From Branchiostoma floridae (Eukaryota > Chordata > Leptocardii > Amphioxiformes > Branchiostomatidae), in assembly GCF_000003815.2 (NCBI RefSeq), contig NC_049992.1, positions 7,526,493 through 7,590,492 of the forward strand: DNA of 64,000 nucleotides, in the 5' to 3' direction. Shown piece after piece: positions 38,201-48,400 of the stretch; the first letter of the stretch is position 1, and each line of letters begins with the position of its first letter. A program made the translations under genes and the position numbers. Under the pieces are notes generated by a model. The model was not told the origin of the DNA, did no database searches, and saw nothing but the letters and a program-made list of their open reading frames with translations.

Positions 38201-38637
38201 GCTACGAAGAGGCGTTGGACATGAGCAGAGCCATTTTTAATGGCGGATTGGCACACCATCAAACAGCGTCTCTACTGCAGAAGCTTGGGACATCGTGGGG
38301 ACTTATCGGTGATCACAGCAAGGCAATCAACTTCTTTGAAGAGTCTTTACAGATGCAGAAACGTTTGCGTGGAAACCATTCAGACCATCCGGACGTTTGT
38401 CTGCTTCTGTCTAATCTAGGGGCGTCTTTGGCAGCTCGGGGTGACTACAGAAAAGCAACTGGCGTTCTACAAGAGGCATTGACGACGATGCGCAAAGTCT
38501 ATGGACACAACGCGGCCCATCCAGATATACTGAGGACGCTGAAGAACCTGAGTATAGCATGGAGAGACATGGGCGATCACGACAAGGCAGCTGCAATATC
38601 GCTACAGGCGGAGGAGATGCAAACTCGACTAAAATAA
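31384..38637 (+). CDS. Nucleotidyltransferase-TPR repeat protein gene, disrupted by a stop and a frameshift
   Basis: Proposed exons are 31384-32091, 33099-33175, 33792-33892 and 34278-38637; all junction phases agree (0, 2, 1). The product would have three N-terminal helical repeats with a conserved L-x-K-L-G-D-x-Y/H-L-E-x-G pattern, then a nucleotidyltransferase-like core (GLGSQATEL then SDLEFAIL, the G-S and D-x-E signature of the GlnD/DUF294 type). An all-helical linker and 21 kinesin-light-chain-like TPRs of 44 residues follow. I associate this arrangement with large expanded gene families in lancelets and cnidarians of unknown function; that is recollection, not a search. Two lesions break the reading frame: TAG at 35003-35005 and a net one-base loss near 35377-35381. 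Everything else is open, so this is a very young pseudogene, an allele, an assembly error, or an edited transcript. The first exon could also be a separate gene, since its frame stays open to 32217. Confidence 0.7.
32465..32690 (-). mobile_element. LINE 3'-end fragment (zinc-knuckle-like tail)
   Basis: On the minus strand the frame reads ERTCNHC, then VEDEIHFISNC, a C-x2-C...H-x4-C layout typical of the C-terminal tail of many non-LTR retrotransposon ORF2 proteins. It lies in the first intron of the NTase-TPR gene. Similar tails occur at 39960-40217 and 62965-63185. No reverse transcriptase remains. Confidence 0.6.
33058..33087 (+). repeat. TTG trinucleotide repeat before a splice acceptor
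   Basis: About nine TTG (TGT) units lie immediately upstream of the proposed acceptor GCTAAG|ATGCGA (exon start 33099). They would have to serve as the pyrimidine-rich tract, which is weak. Confidence 0.85.
33099..33175 (+). CDS. NTase-TPR gene, small second exon
   Basis: It encodes MRRGSNVYDHGAVDAEENPD and six more residues up to a donor ATGAG|GTATGT at 33175/33176, in phase 2. It joins the next exon in frame to give ...IMRTYREHHRLGD. The acceptor is weak (TTG repeat then GCTAAG), so this ATG could instead be the start of a shorter transcript. Confidence 0.55.
33340..33665. mobile_element. MITE with ~30-bp inverted ends in the NTase-TPR intron
   Basis: Inverted termini are AGCTAAGGGCACAGCCCGCC (33340) and GGCGGGTTGTGCCCTTAGCT (to 33665); the match extends through CGTACGTGCAA on each side. 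It is flanked by TTA on both sides (33337-33339 and 33666-33668), a 3-bp target duplication. It has no coding capacity. A second copy is at 54887-55214 and half a copy at 57487-57652, inside the plus-strand lectin gene. Confidence 0.85.
33792..33892 (+). CDS. NTase-TPR gene, third exon (TPR-like helix pair)
   Basis: The acceptor TTCACAAG|G (33792) and donor CCATG|GTGAGT (33892/33893) enclose 101 nt. It encodes TYREHHRLGDRALRKGAV followed by DLAERRFASALKLVH, a TPR-like helix pair. Phases 2 in and 1 out match both neighbours. A fragment of this exon reappears at 57442-57486. Confidence 0.75.
34278..35387 (+). CDS. NTase-TPR gene, nucleotidyltransferase part of the last exon, with stop and frameshift
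   Basis: The acceptor AACGTAG|GCACGG opens the exon. The frame gives LQKLGDVYLERGKVTKDGED (third N-terminal repeat), a charged linker (EEDDPEVRKAESARA), then VMGPPPCRYAIIGLGSQATE and TLYSDLEFAILLED. The last two form the G-S...D-x-E core of GlnD/DUF294-type nucleotidyltransferases. After NLGETILPAMAIKSLNDFYS the frame meets TAG (35003-35005) exactly before FYDSITTRGLAFDGAMPW; family logic suggests a tryptophan here (TGG to TAG). The same frame then stays open to 35398. Near 35377-35381 the homologous reading switches frame (KKEIYRFS to PIAVQNIAL). Whether the NTase was ever active cannot be judged from the motif alone. Confidence 0.7.
35389..38637 (+). CDS. NTase-TPR gene, TPR-array part of the last exon (1,082 codons open)
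   Basis: Downstream of the frameshift the frame is open to TAA at 38635-38637. Residues 1-150 are a helical linker (SAELRLRTYM, YRYYYSALPL). From nucleotide 35881 there are 21 head-to-tail units of about 44 residues, with consensus HPDIA-SLNNLGAAW-LGD-RKAI-FYEQAL-MR-R-YG. This is the kinesin-light-chain/nephrocystin-3 style of TPR, preceded by one incomplete unit. Unit 12 is one residue short and unit 14 two residues long. Such arrays bind peptides along a superhelical groove. No membrane segment or signal peptide is visible, so a cytosolic scaffold is likely. The listed start is a GTG codon and is not a real initiation site. Confidence 0.85.
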   Translation: MQNIALRCGVGTSSVWASIEELEAGGYISNQNAHHIAVLVAISAELRLRTYMANGGQKENMSALLRLSSKKGHSKKTVPDLEKVFYLPNQKMLYRYYYSALPLRRALSELQKENASFSLAFSLFETSEGTKGEMKMKLCDFISAKALFERALERNQAIHGNGKGHPDIAACFRNLGWVCYSMGEYGDARAFLQQALDMYHRIHGSTHPAIAASLRSLGAVASCMGDYKQAETLFEQALETLKLLHGDSADQEDISSVLHNLGSTWADMGNNRKAVSFYEKCLEIRKSLHDSKTAHPDVASVLNSLGAAWNNLGDYKKAIDFYRQALILRTLTYGGETVHPDIVSSLGNLGTAYLNLKDHSKAIDLFEQAVQMNNLLYGQDHAHPETASLIDNLGSAWNSIGAHRKALNIFERALHMKRRVYGDFAVHPEIATSLANLGEVWSDLEDHRKALKMYSQALDMYKAVYGQDTAHPGIAITLNHFGAAWRCLGFPRKAIHFYEQALHMRERVYGQNAAHPDIATSLNNLGEAWSQLGDRRKALAYIEQALDTRKRVYGYDVDHPDIAATFNDLGVAWSIFGDPMKVIVFYAQALNMRKRLYGHDRDHPDIAMSLSNLGTAWSILGQVRKALPFYKDALDMTIRIYGDTAHSDIAGSLNNIGIAWVNLGQYRKAIKFFERAIAMKKRLYKNRNAYPKIAVSLNNLGEAWSALGHHGRSLLIHENALHMRRCTYGRDTPHPHTATSLYNLGKSWSNLGDHRKAMMFHEQALNMRIRITGNNESASDPDIASSLESMGVVLSDIGDYRKAISFYERALKMRNNVYGHDAIHPGFASLYNNLGTAWSQLGHQRKAVDFHELALDIRRQTYGQEGAHPDIASSLNNLGAAWCNLGDYRKALKLYEEALDIRRRAYGTKTAHQDVIRSLANLGATWNYLGRPNKAILCYEEALDMSRAIFNGGLAHHQTASLLQKLGTSWGLIGDHSKAINFFEESLQMQKRLRGNHSDHPDVCLLLSNLGASLAARGDYRKATGVLQEALTTMRKVYGHNAAHPDILRTLKNLSIAWRDMGDHDKAAAISLQAEEMQTRLK
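35881..38634 (+). repeat. 132-bp coding tandem array, 21 units
   Basis: The DNA counterpart of the TPR array. Unit starts are marked by CATCCNGACATTGC-type sequence roughly every 132 bp. The units are clearly diverged at the nucleotide level, so this is an old array under protein-level constraint and not a recent satellite. Confidence 0.85.
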
Positions 38638-39013
38638 GAAGCAAAGTATGGATTCAGTAGTTTGATATTCATGTTAGCTCTGAAGCATCAGTGTATACAG
38701 TCTGTATCATTTTTATCATTGTGATCATTATTAACATAAGCCTATAGAGTCTTTGCCATTATAGTGTCTTTATTTTGTACATATCAGATAAATCTACAAT
38801 GTAAATACTTAAGGTAGTGATATTTTTTTATTTCCTTTGATGTTGTCATCAATCTTAACTCATGTCAATATTGGAAAAGAAAAAGTGAAACGGATGTTTG
38901 GTGTCCTGCTTTCATTGTATTCTCATAGTACTGAAACTGGAATCACTTTGAAAAATTGATTTGATCTATTACTGACTAGGTTTGCAATTGTGAATATGAC
39001 AACTATTTTCGTG
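38638..39013. other. Convergent intergenic region
   Basis: About 375 bp between the stop of the plus-strand NTase-TPR gene and the stop of the minus-strand GalNAc-transferase. It is AT-rich. TTTATT at 38769-38774 reads AATAAA on the minus strand and is a candidate poly(A) signal for the GalNAc-transferase, giving a 3' UTR of about 250 nt. Confidence 0.5.
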
Positions 39014-39148
39014 TTATCCTGTTAAAGGTTGAAAGTTTTCGATGCGCCACCTCTGGCTGCCACTAGTACTGCAGTCCATCATACTCAACCCAGATACGGA
39101 TCCGTCCAAACACCTGTCAGTTTGAGGGTGGTACAGCACTCCGGACTC
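39014..39148 (-). CDS. GALNT: GALNT exon 12 (ricin gamma repeat, stop)
   Basis: The acceptor CTTTTCAG|GAGTCC opens the exon. It encodes [17 protein letters not shown], then [12 protein letters not shown], the third beta-trefoil repeat with its CLD and QRW signatures, and ends at TAA 39016-39014. It is 135 nt with phase 0 entry. Confidence 0.9.
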   Translation of the reverse strand, partial: ESGVLYHPQTDRCLDGSVSGLSMMDCSTSGSQRWRIENFQPLTG

Positions 39149-39386
39149 CTGAAAAGAGATGATACATCTTGTATGTACGGTGGCCCAGAAGTAAAAAGTA
39201 TTTTTTTCAAGTCTTTACCTTGTTGTCATTGTCATTTTCTGTGTGTGATTTCATTCCTGGGGGCAAGGGGGGAGGTGCTTTCATTTTTTGGAAAGACTCT
39301 ATCATGCATCACCCCCTTGGCCTGACCTTGACATTGGGGTTAAAAATGCGCACAGAAAATGAACATACAGACGGAAAATAAAAATG

Positions 39387-39444
<58 letters not shown>

Positions 39445-42400
39445 TAGAAAATGAAAACACCCACAGCAAATGAAAATACACACAGAAAGAAAATCAAATT
39501 TGAATACAAAGCAAAAGATAGGAAAAACGTCTTTGTACTTCTGGGCCACCGTATGAATATCTATCTACTAGTAGTATATAGATTTATTTAAGATAACAGG
39601 AAGGCCGGCTGATTTATCAGAAGCGACATTACAAACGACTGTGCAAAGCGCCCCTTGTCGTCTGCACATTACCTTGACAACCCATTTCTGCTCCTCAGAC
39701 GGTCCGTCGTCACCGCGCACGTGTGTGCACTTTGCCGTGATGACGTCAGACCTATCCCATGATGCCTGCAGACAAAAGTCCCCACTGACGTCACGTATTT
39801 CCTGCGCATGCGTCACTTCCCAGTACTAGTGGGGAATGGAGTTCACCATTATGACAGTTACAATGGCAATGATTTTATTACATATTCCTGCCCAACATGG
39901 GCTAAATGCATCGAGTTTGACAACTTAAGTATACATGAAAGAGGTTACATCTGATATTACTAAATTCTACAGAGTCTCTTTTCTTTTTTTAAAACTTCTG
40001 TAAAAAAATTTACAAAGCTTTTCCAGCGCGTTGTACTCATTAGTCGACATAGTGTAGTTGAACATTTCGCATATTCATGATCTAGTTGTTGTGTACTTAT
40101 GAGAGCTCTATGCATCTCTGTGTATAGTGGGCATTCTAAAAGAAAATGTACTTCATTCTCTACACATGTGTCGTTGCAAAATGCACACGTTTGGAGGAGA
40201 CTGGTTGTGTCTTCCAACTTTAATTTAGAAAAACAGGTGCTTGATCTCCTCCAGATACTTTGTTTTCGCTCACCTCTTTATATTTTCTGTATCTCTTACA
40301 TGATATTTTGCCACATGTCTATGTGATATCTATTTCAATTTACGGCACATATTTGCTGATTCTGCAGCAGCTTTGTACTATTTTTAGTCTGGTCGAAAAC
40401 GATTTGAAACGGCCGAAAAGTGATGCGCGCGTGAATGCCATCCATATAAAGAAATGAACATGGCCTGAGCATACCTGGGTACCGCCCTTCCCGTGGCAGG
40501 GGAACACCCCTGCTGGCTCCTTCCCAGCCTTGATGACGTCCAGACACAGGCCCGTTTGTTCGTTGGAGATCTGCGGGGAAGACGTTATGCATACAATAAA
40601 CATAGGGTAAAAAACGAAATAAGTCATTTTATAATCAGATTTCAATTTGAATCTGCTTAAAGCCACATAGATAAAAGTCTAATTGGGGTTTGATTACTTT
40701 CATATCAATAATGACATGTACACAGTCGATCGTCATCATAGCCTACATATATACCTTTTCATACATACAAACATGTATTTGGGTTGTACTAATGAAACAT
40801 TTTTTTTATGGGAGTGAAGGTAGCATGGTAATGAAGACTGCAAGTTACATGTAAGCTGCCTCACAATTCCAAGTGCGCATGTGCATTCGTTATATATTGT
40901 AGTCTAGGTCAAAGTTCAAGATCCCTTGGCCTGTGAACAGATCCTTAACTGTTATCCGTTTCCCAACAGCCACCACTTCGGAAATGGTCGTAAGCAGGCT
41001 GAACACGCACGGCTGTATACAAGGCAATAATTTCAGAACACAGTTTTTCGGGTATGGGGATTTACATGGTTAAGGACCCCAAAGTGAGGTGGTTCGACGA
41101 CTCAAAACCTATAGTAGGGTGCAGATACAATTCACAAGAATTTAGTATGTTGAAGTTGAGGGTACAAGCTACAAAATATCTGAAGATGAGCATAGATTTG
41201 CCGGCTCGTTTTTCTATAACAGACACTTTGATTTGACCCCCAGCGGAGGTCATGGAACTGCAGGCGGCGAACAGGAAGTGCCGGTAACATATCAAGGCGC
41301 AAATTCCCGCCGGCCGAAAAAGCGATGTAATCCAACTTATACAGTATGAACGCCGATGTATTCCTCTACTATTCACCACAGATTCCACCTCGCTGTCGTG
41401 CACGGAAGAATAAATACGGCCTTTGCAAGTACCGCGATGCACTATTTTAACCCGAACTACTTTTGGGGACGGGGGTCGCGGATAATTACTGTGTTATGAG
41501 ACCTTAAGCCAACTTGACCTTGGATTTCTTTACGTTCATACAATAAAACTAGTCAAGATACAAAACCGTACCAAATTTTAGAGCAGAAATCCAAATGGTT
41601 CCTGAGATATGGCCAACTTTGCACTTTGGCGCCTAGCACAGGTGTCGGCACTGTACAAGGACTATCTGAGGGGCCGCCAATTGGTCTCATTATCTCAACA
41701 AACTTGATATTCTGGTTGACTTTTTCTGTTATAAGGAGCTTGCCAGACCACATTCTACCGTTCTGAGTGATTGGGGTTGGGGGTTTGTCTTTTTTAGGGC
41801 GGAAAAAGGGGGGGGGGGAGTCGAGCGGGCTTTAGACCGCACTAAGTCCTATACTTAAGCATAGGGAACGGTCTAGGCGGCCGTTGCCATGGTAACGGCG
41901 GGTCAGACGGTAACAAAAATGTTACAGTTCAAGTCAGCCGAGGTCAATTACCAACATATCGGTCAAATTTAATGTGCTTGTCCGTCCCTGGGGAATTCAC
42001 GCTGTGGATGAAGGTCTCAGAACACAGTTTTTCGGGTATGGGGATTTACATGGTTAAGGACCCCAAAGTGAGGTGGTTCGACGACTCAAAACCTATAGTA
42101 GGGTGCAGATACAATTCACAAGAATTTAGTATGTTGAAGTTGAGGGTACAAGCTACAAAATATCTGAAGATGAGCATAGATTTGCCGGCTCGTTTTTCTA
42201 TAACAGACACTTTGATTTGACCCCCAGCGGAGGTCATGGAACTGCAGGCGGCGAACAGGAAGTGCCGGTAACATATCAAGGCGCAAATTCCCGCCGGCCG
42301 AAAAAGCGATGTAATCCAACTTATACAGTATGAACGCCGATGTATTCCTCTACTATTCACCACAGATTCCACCTCGCTGTCGTGCACGGAAGAATAAATA

Positions 42401-45400
42401 CGGCCTTTGCAAGTACCGCGATGCACTATTTTAACCCGAACTACTTTTGGGGACGGGGGTCGCGGATAATTACTGTGTTATGAGACCACAAGTCAACAGA
42501 CCTTTAACTTTGACTTGGACCACAATGCATCTCGACTGCGCATGCGCACTTGGGACGTATTGTGGGATCACGCCTGACGTAATTTATCAAGCCATACCTG
42601 ATTGGCCAAATATCCGGGTCATACACGGTTGTAACTGAACATGTAAATAAGTGAAGTCACGTGACTTACCTGCCCATGTGCGATTGGTTGGATGTCTGGG
42701 ACGTACAAAGTGGGGAACACGTGACTCAGGTACCAGCTGAAGTCCCGACAGTGAAGACCTTTCCTCAGAAGCTTCCGCTGCGTCACGTCTCCCATGTCAT
42801 ACTAGTTAAAGGTTCAAACAATGTAGTTTTAGCCATTTAGGTTATCACTTCCAACAAGTGAACATATCATTAAATTTTTACATGAGTTCAAGGTCTCATC
42901 TTTCCAAGGAGCTTAACCGCCTTGATCTTTCAGACATCCACATGCTTTCGACATCATGTTACAAAAATGAGTGATGATGCCCCCTGAGATATTTTTGTTC
43001 ACTTAGGCAGACTTGCGGCAACAGTACGTCTACACTAATGTGAGAATGTCAGGGTGAGTATGTTGCTTTTCCCTCCTACTGTATTTCCATAAATATAGTC
43101 TCGTAACTGTGTAACTGTTGATAGTAAAGGCCTCTGTCATTCGCACATGCGTAAGAGCTTTTTCTAGGACTGGTATGTGTATATATTTTTGCATTATTCC
43201 GACTTTTATTTAACCTTGAAAATTACATCTCTTTGGCCTTGACCATTTCTCAAGAGTTCAAGAGCTGAGGAGGTCAGGAGATATCACACACAGTTGTTAA
43301 CAATGATACATTCAAATTTTCCATAATCATATTTAGTAATGTAAACAGATCATTAACATCATATCAGTCCATACTCCATTATTTTAGTCAGTCCGTGGCC
43401 ACTTGCTGCAACGTGAATTACAACTCATCGGTATAGCCTCCATGGCAGGCTCTCTGATGCCTTTTTTTGGCTCATGATACACTTTTGCTGGTCATTTTGA
43501 GGCCGGCAGCCAGATAAGGCCAGCAATCAGCGACCCAGTATAGAATGAAATGGCCATCAAAAGTGTATTATGAGCCAAAAAAGGCACCAGAGTCTCTGAG
43601 AGCCTGTTATGGAGGCTATCATAGGTAGGTGAAGTTCGAAAAATGAATTGACTAGAACCTTTCTATATTCGGGGTGTTTCCTGTAGTAGATCTCCTTGTA
43701 GTCGTCCATCCACACCTCTGCCATGCGCCTGTTGTTATGCACCAACTTCTTCCAGGCATCTCCGGTCGAGTAGGGTGACGTGGGTCTGAACACGTGACCC
43801 ACGTGAGAGCACGGCAGGACCACGATGGTTCCGCCACACTGCCAGATCTGTCATGGAATGATTTTGATTTTGCGGATGACATTTTTGGAGCCACGTACTA
43901 CCACATGGCGGGGGGGGGGGTCTCATCTGGTTTAGGTAAGGGAGTTCTTTTGATAATAAACTACAGCCCGGCCTCCTGATTGGGTCAGTCTTGAGAGAAA
44001 TGCAGAATTTCTGAACCTCGTCCGTGTGTCTCAGTAATTTGACACCTTACATTTGGTGGCAGAGGTGGGATCCCCCTAATCTAAACCAGATGAGCTTTTC
44101 TCCAAATATGATGGGACATATCTGATAAGATCATCAACTATGGATCCACATCTTCTTTGATAGTGAAAAAATGATGTCGTTTTGTGATCGTTATATCGCC
44201 ACAACTACACATACAGCGTTTGTGGACGGATATGAAAATCAGGAATCAAGCTGATCAGCCACAGTAGAACAAATACGGACAGCTATCAGTGATGTCATTG
44301 TTGGCACCGACGGACTGCTCTAAGCAAGTATGCACAAACCGACTGGCAACCCCACATTTAACACTATTAAGCACTCAATTTTGTGTAAAAACAATCTGTG
44401 GCAATTTGGTTCCGTTTACCCGGAAGTAAAAGAACAAATGACGTCACTTTACCCGGAAGGACATCTCTATGTTCTCCCCGCCCCAGACCTCCATGCCTGT
44501 GTCGTATGCACCCAGGTACTCGAAGTACTTCTTGTTTATCGAGAAAATTCCTCCGGCCATGGTTGGAGACCTGTAGAAATACTGAGAGATTATCGAAAGG
44601 ACTACGAGACTTAGAGAGGACTAAGAGATTAAGGACTAAGAGATTAAGCTCGATCACCATTCCGAGTAAGCATGCGGAGCGACGAGAATTTAGAGTAACA
44701 TATGATAGGTAGCGGTCCCTGAGATGTAAACAAAACACATCTGGACATTGCTATGCGAATCGAGATAATCGTCGAGACGAGAACGGTTTAAACTTTGGGG
44801 GACTTCGCTTTTGATTTACTACCCACAACTCCTTATGCTGCTCATGCGAACTAAGAATGGTGAACGAGCTTATTCAACTTGAGTGGGCCGCTATCTGTAT
44901 TTTGCTTGTGTATGTTTGTTCAATAAAAAGGCCATTAAAATTTAGAAAACGTTTCGCCGCAAGGTTATCTTCGGCACCCAGTATTAGTTTTACGTAGTAT
45001 AAGTTGATCTGTCTCTTAAAACTACTACCAGGTCCAAACGATGACCCGGACGGCGGAGACCTGTTTCTGCTCCGAAGAGATTCCTGCCATCCCGCGGTAA
45101 TAATAAGGTGGACGATATGTTAGGTAACACCTCCATAGAATCCAGACTTTACCTGATGGGATCTACAGGAGATTTTCGCCGTCTTCGCTCGTGCTCAGGA
45201 ATCGGCTCCCATATGAAGGTGAGTTCTTTGAAGTTGATCCCGCCCATCTGTGTACTCTGTGGAGTAAGAAACGACGGTAAATAATAAAACAAACAAAGAA
45301 ACAAACAAACAAACATACGATATTGAGAAGGATTTTGGGAGGATAAAAAGTGGTTGCTGTGATTGAAAGTGTTCTACATATCAATAAACACTTATCAGGT

Positions 45401-48400
45401 TATATTGGTTCGCGATTTCCAACGTTGGCTATGTTCTCTTGTGCCGGGAAAGGGAGTTTGCCGAGGAAGGGAGTTTCTTGGAAGGGAGTTGCCGTGATAG
45501 CGANNNNNNNNNNNNNNNNNNNNNNNNNNNNNNNNNNNNNNNNNNNNNNNNNNNNNNNNNNNNNNNNNNNNNNNNNNNNNNNNNNNNNNNNNNNNNNNNN
45601 NNNTCCAACTGCGGTTCCAGCCACCCGTGCATGCACTCACAGTGCGAGTCCAGAAACGTCAGGACCTAGGCGCAGGTACGAAAATTATCGTCAAATATGT
45701 AAACTTCAAAACCACGGGGAAGTAAAAGCCTGCACAGAGACTTAGGGATAACACTCCTATAACTTAGACGTCCTAGGGAACCCTAGCACAAAAAATATCC
45801 CTGAAAAAGTCCCAGGCCCAGGGAGCAAACTCTAGCCCCTTCAGAATGGCCCCTACAACAGTATGTACATGTGTACGTTGTACTATGTCCTAACTGCGGC
45901 CGTGACTGCCATGCCAGGATCGGCCTGCAGTGCAGAGTCATAGCAGACGTGCCAACCACCGTGACTTCAAAAAAAGCAATACCACCATCTGCAAAGAAAG
46001 AAGGATACCTACTACTACTACTATTGCTACTACTTCCTCTACGACTACGTTATATTATAAACTAAGTGCCTAGACGAATAAGTGAGGGGAGAGTACGTAG
46101 TGTTGAAAGTGGTAAGGAAGGTAAATTTCCGATGAAAATCAGTGTGAGTATTCCACAGACGCTTTGGCCTTCGGCGAGTATTCTAACCCACAGCTGACGC
46201 GGAAAGCAATCTACAGATAAAAACAGTATGTAGAGACGCCCCTGGGGCGTTACCAAAATGATTTTTTCTCTGCCTTGGCCTACACAAGTCCCCGTTATCA
46301 GCAGAGAGAGAAGATAAAGCTAGCTAGGAAAAAAGACAGGAGAGGATAAGAATCATCATCTCCTTCCCCCTTCCTTCATAGACGTATCTACCTCTCCCTG
46401 TTTTCTTTAACAGGTTGTAAAAAGCTGTTAACAACTAAAGGAGTTAATAAACAATAACCAATAATTTCTCCTTGACTGTTTTATGGTCGAACAAAAGGAG
46501 TCTAAGAGGCTCCGCCTGTGAGGCGTAGCCAAAAAAGAATTACCTCTCCTCTTGCGTGTAAGGCCCCCAGTAGACGGGCCCTGATCAGCCCCTGCCGCTC
46601 CGGGCTGCGCACAAGTCGCACCTGGGGGAGTGTCGACAGGTACGCCTCCAATGGAGCCTTTAGGTGATCTGGAATGTATTTTGTTACCTATTAGGACATA
46701 TTGTTACCTCCATGAAATGACATGAAGGTTATATTTTCACTAGCGTTTCTCTCTCTCTCGCTCTCTCTCTCTCTCTGTGTGTGTGTGTATCCGTGAAAAA
46801 TATAATTCAAGAATGGCTGAATGGATTGGTTTCATACTTGGTGTGTTGGTACTTGGTAGGGTGTAACGAAAGCTGGAAATTATTAGATATTTACCCCCTA
46901 GCAGCTTCCCTTGGTACTTCAGCGCTAGAGAGATAAAGAAAACTGTACAAAATAAAAAGCTCAATGAAGACACCTAAACACGTCAAAGAGCAGCCGCAGC
47001 CGAACATCTACTTGGAGAATAACTACTAGTATTCCTTACCAAACGTACTGCAGTCGTCCACCAGGATGACTTCCCGCAGCAGCTCGGCAGGGGACGCTTC
47101 TAACACGCTGTGCACCGTGCGCAGCAGAGTGGACCACGCCTCGTTGTAGAAGATGATGATGACAGAGGTTTGAGGTAAGGGCCGGAAAAACTGCTTTTGT
47201 TTACACCTGTATAAATGATGAACATCTTCACGATAGCGATAATAATTGATAAGAAAGACAGTAGTTGGGCGTGTCCGCCATTTTTTCGGTCACTGTGTTG
47301 CTGTTGTATCTTTTTTGGCGACGCCTCAGGAGCGGAGCCTGTGGTTTAGTATCGTTGTCATATCTGGATTTGCGTATGCATATGTGCATGTGTGTGTGTG
47401 TGCGTGTATGCATATGTGCGTGCGTGCGCGCGTGCGTGTATGTGTGTTTGTGTGTGTGCTTGTGTGTGTGTGTGTGTCAGTTTGTGTGTCAGTTTGTGCG
47501 TGTGTGTGTGTTGGGCTCTGCATTAGGGCACAATTGGGAAACTTAATTTGTTTACCTCGTGTGGACGGTGTGATATTAGTGTTGATTCTAATTCTTTATC
47601 ATCAATTCTTATCTTAATTCTCGGGATTAAAATCTATTTTTAAAAAATGGATAAGTAAAACAATTCACTAACAGCCTGTGTCTGAGATCCGGCAGACTCC
47701 GGTGGAGAGATATTTTGCTGCTCGCCCATGCGTTGAAGGAGTTATTTTTCAGCCCCTCTTTATAAAGTCTTTTCTCTTCCGGGGTCGAAGGTTGAAGGTT
47801 AACCCCATGACCTCCCTCCCCCGGAGCTGTGGGGTCAACTGGCGGGCGTTTTAGATGTGGGGTCGGGTCGATTAGCTCTTTTTTCTCCTCTCTCTGAAAA
47901 GAAAGTTTCAATTGATGAAATCTTGTACTTTTCCAACGGCAAGAAAATTGACACAAAAACAAACTTTGTTCAATACTTACGTCATGCCTCAAGACGGTGG
48001 TCACGTGTCAGTGACGTATTGGTCATTACAGCCTGTGGAAGGCCTAAAATTTAATTCGGTCGCAAAATTTGTATTGGCGAGTTCCTTGTTGATGTTGGAC
48101 CAACATAGATGCTTATTACGCTGACTGACTCAAGATGTTTGATGTAATTCATTAATTTCTTAAATCCCTAGGGTAGAATGGCTACACACATTCATAGCTA
48201 AGATGATCGACAAGCAAATTCCAAATTCAAATTAGTTTCATACCGTCAAAATGAGGTCAAAACAATCATGATCAGTCATGGGTTCCAAGTTCACTATCCC
48301 TTCCCTTCCCGTTAAGTTCATTCCAAGTTCATTCCATAACATTATACTAACCTTTACAACGATTTTCTCTTTCTCCATTTTCGCTGCTGGTATTTTTTGT

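Noticed and set aside
41062-41442. 126-codon minus-strand frame present twice (also 42046-42426)
   Set aside because: It is identical only because the 471-bp DNA repeat is identical; no domain, and opposite-strand frames are equally open.
41033-42487. LTR retrotransposon pair
   Set aside because: The ends lack TG...CA, there is no primer-binding site or polypurine tract, and the interior encodes nothing recognisable.
45350-45745. Frames running through the N gap
   Set aside because: Unknown bases are translated as X; the only supported coding part is the minus-strand GALNT exon at 45604-45665.
47671-47680. GC-AG intron after GALNT exon 2
   Set aside because: A canonical GT three bases further on (GGCT|GTTAGT) keeps the frame and gives the expected residue order.
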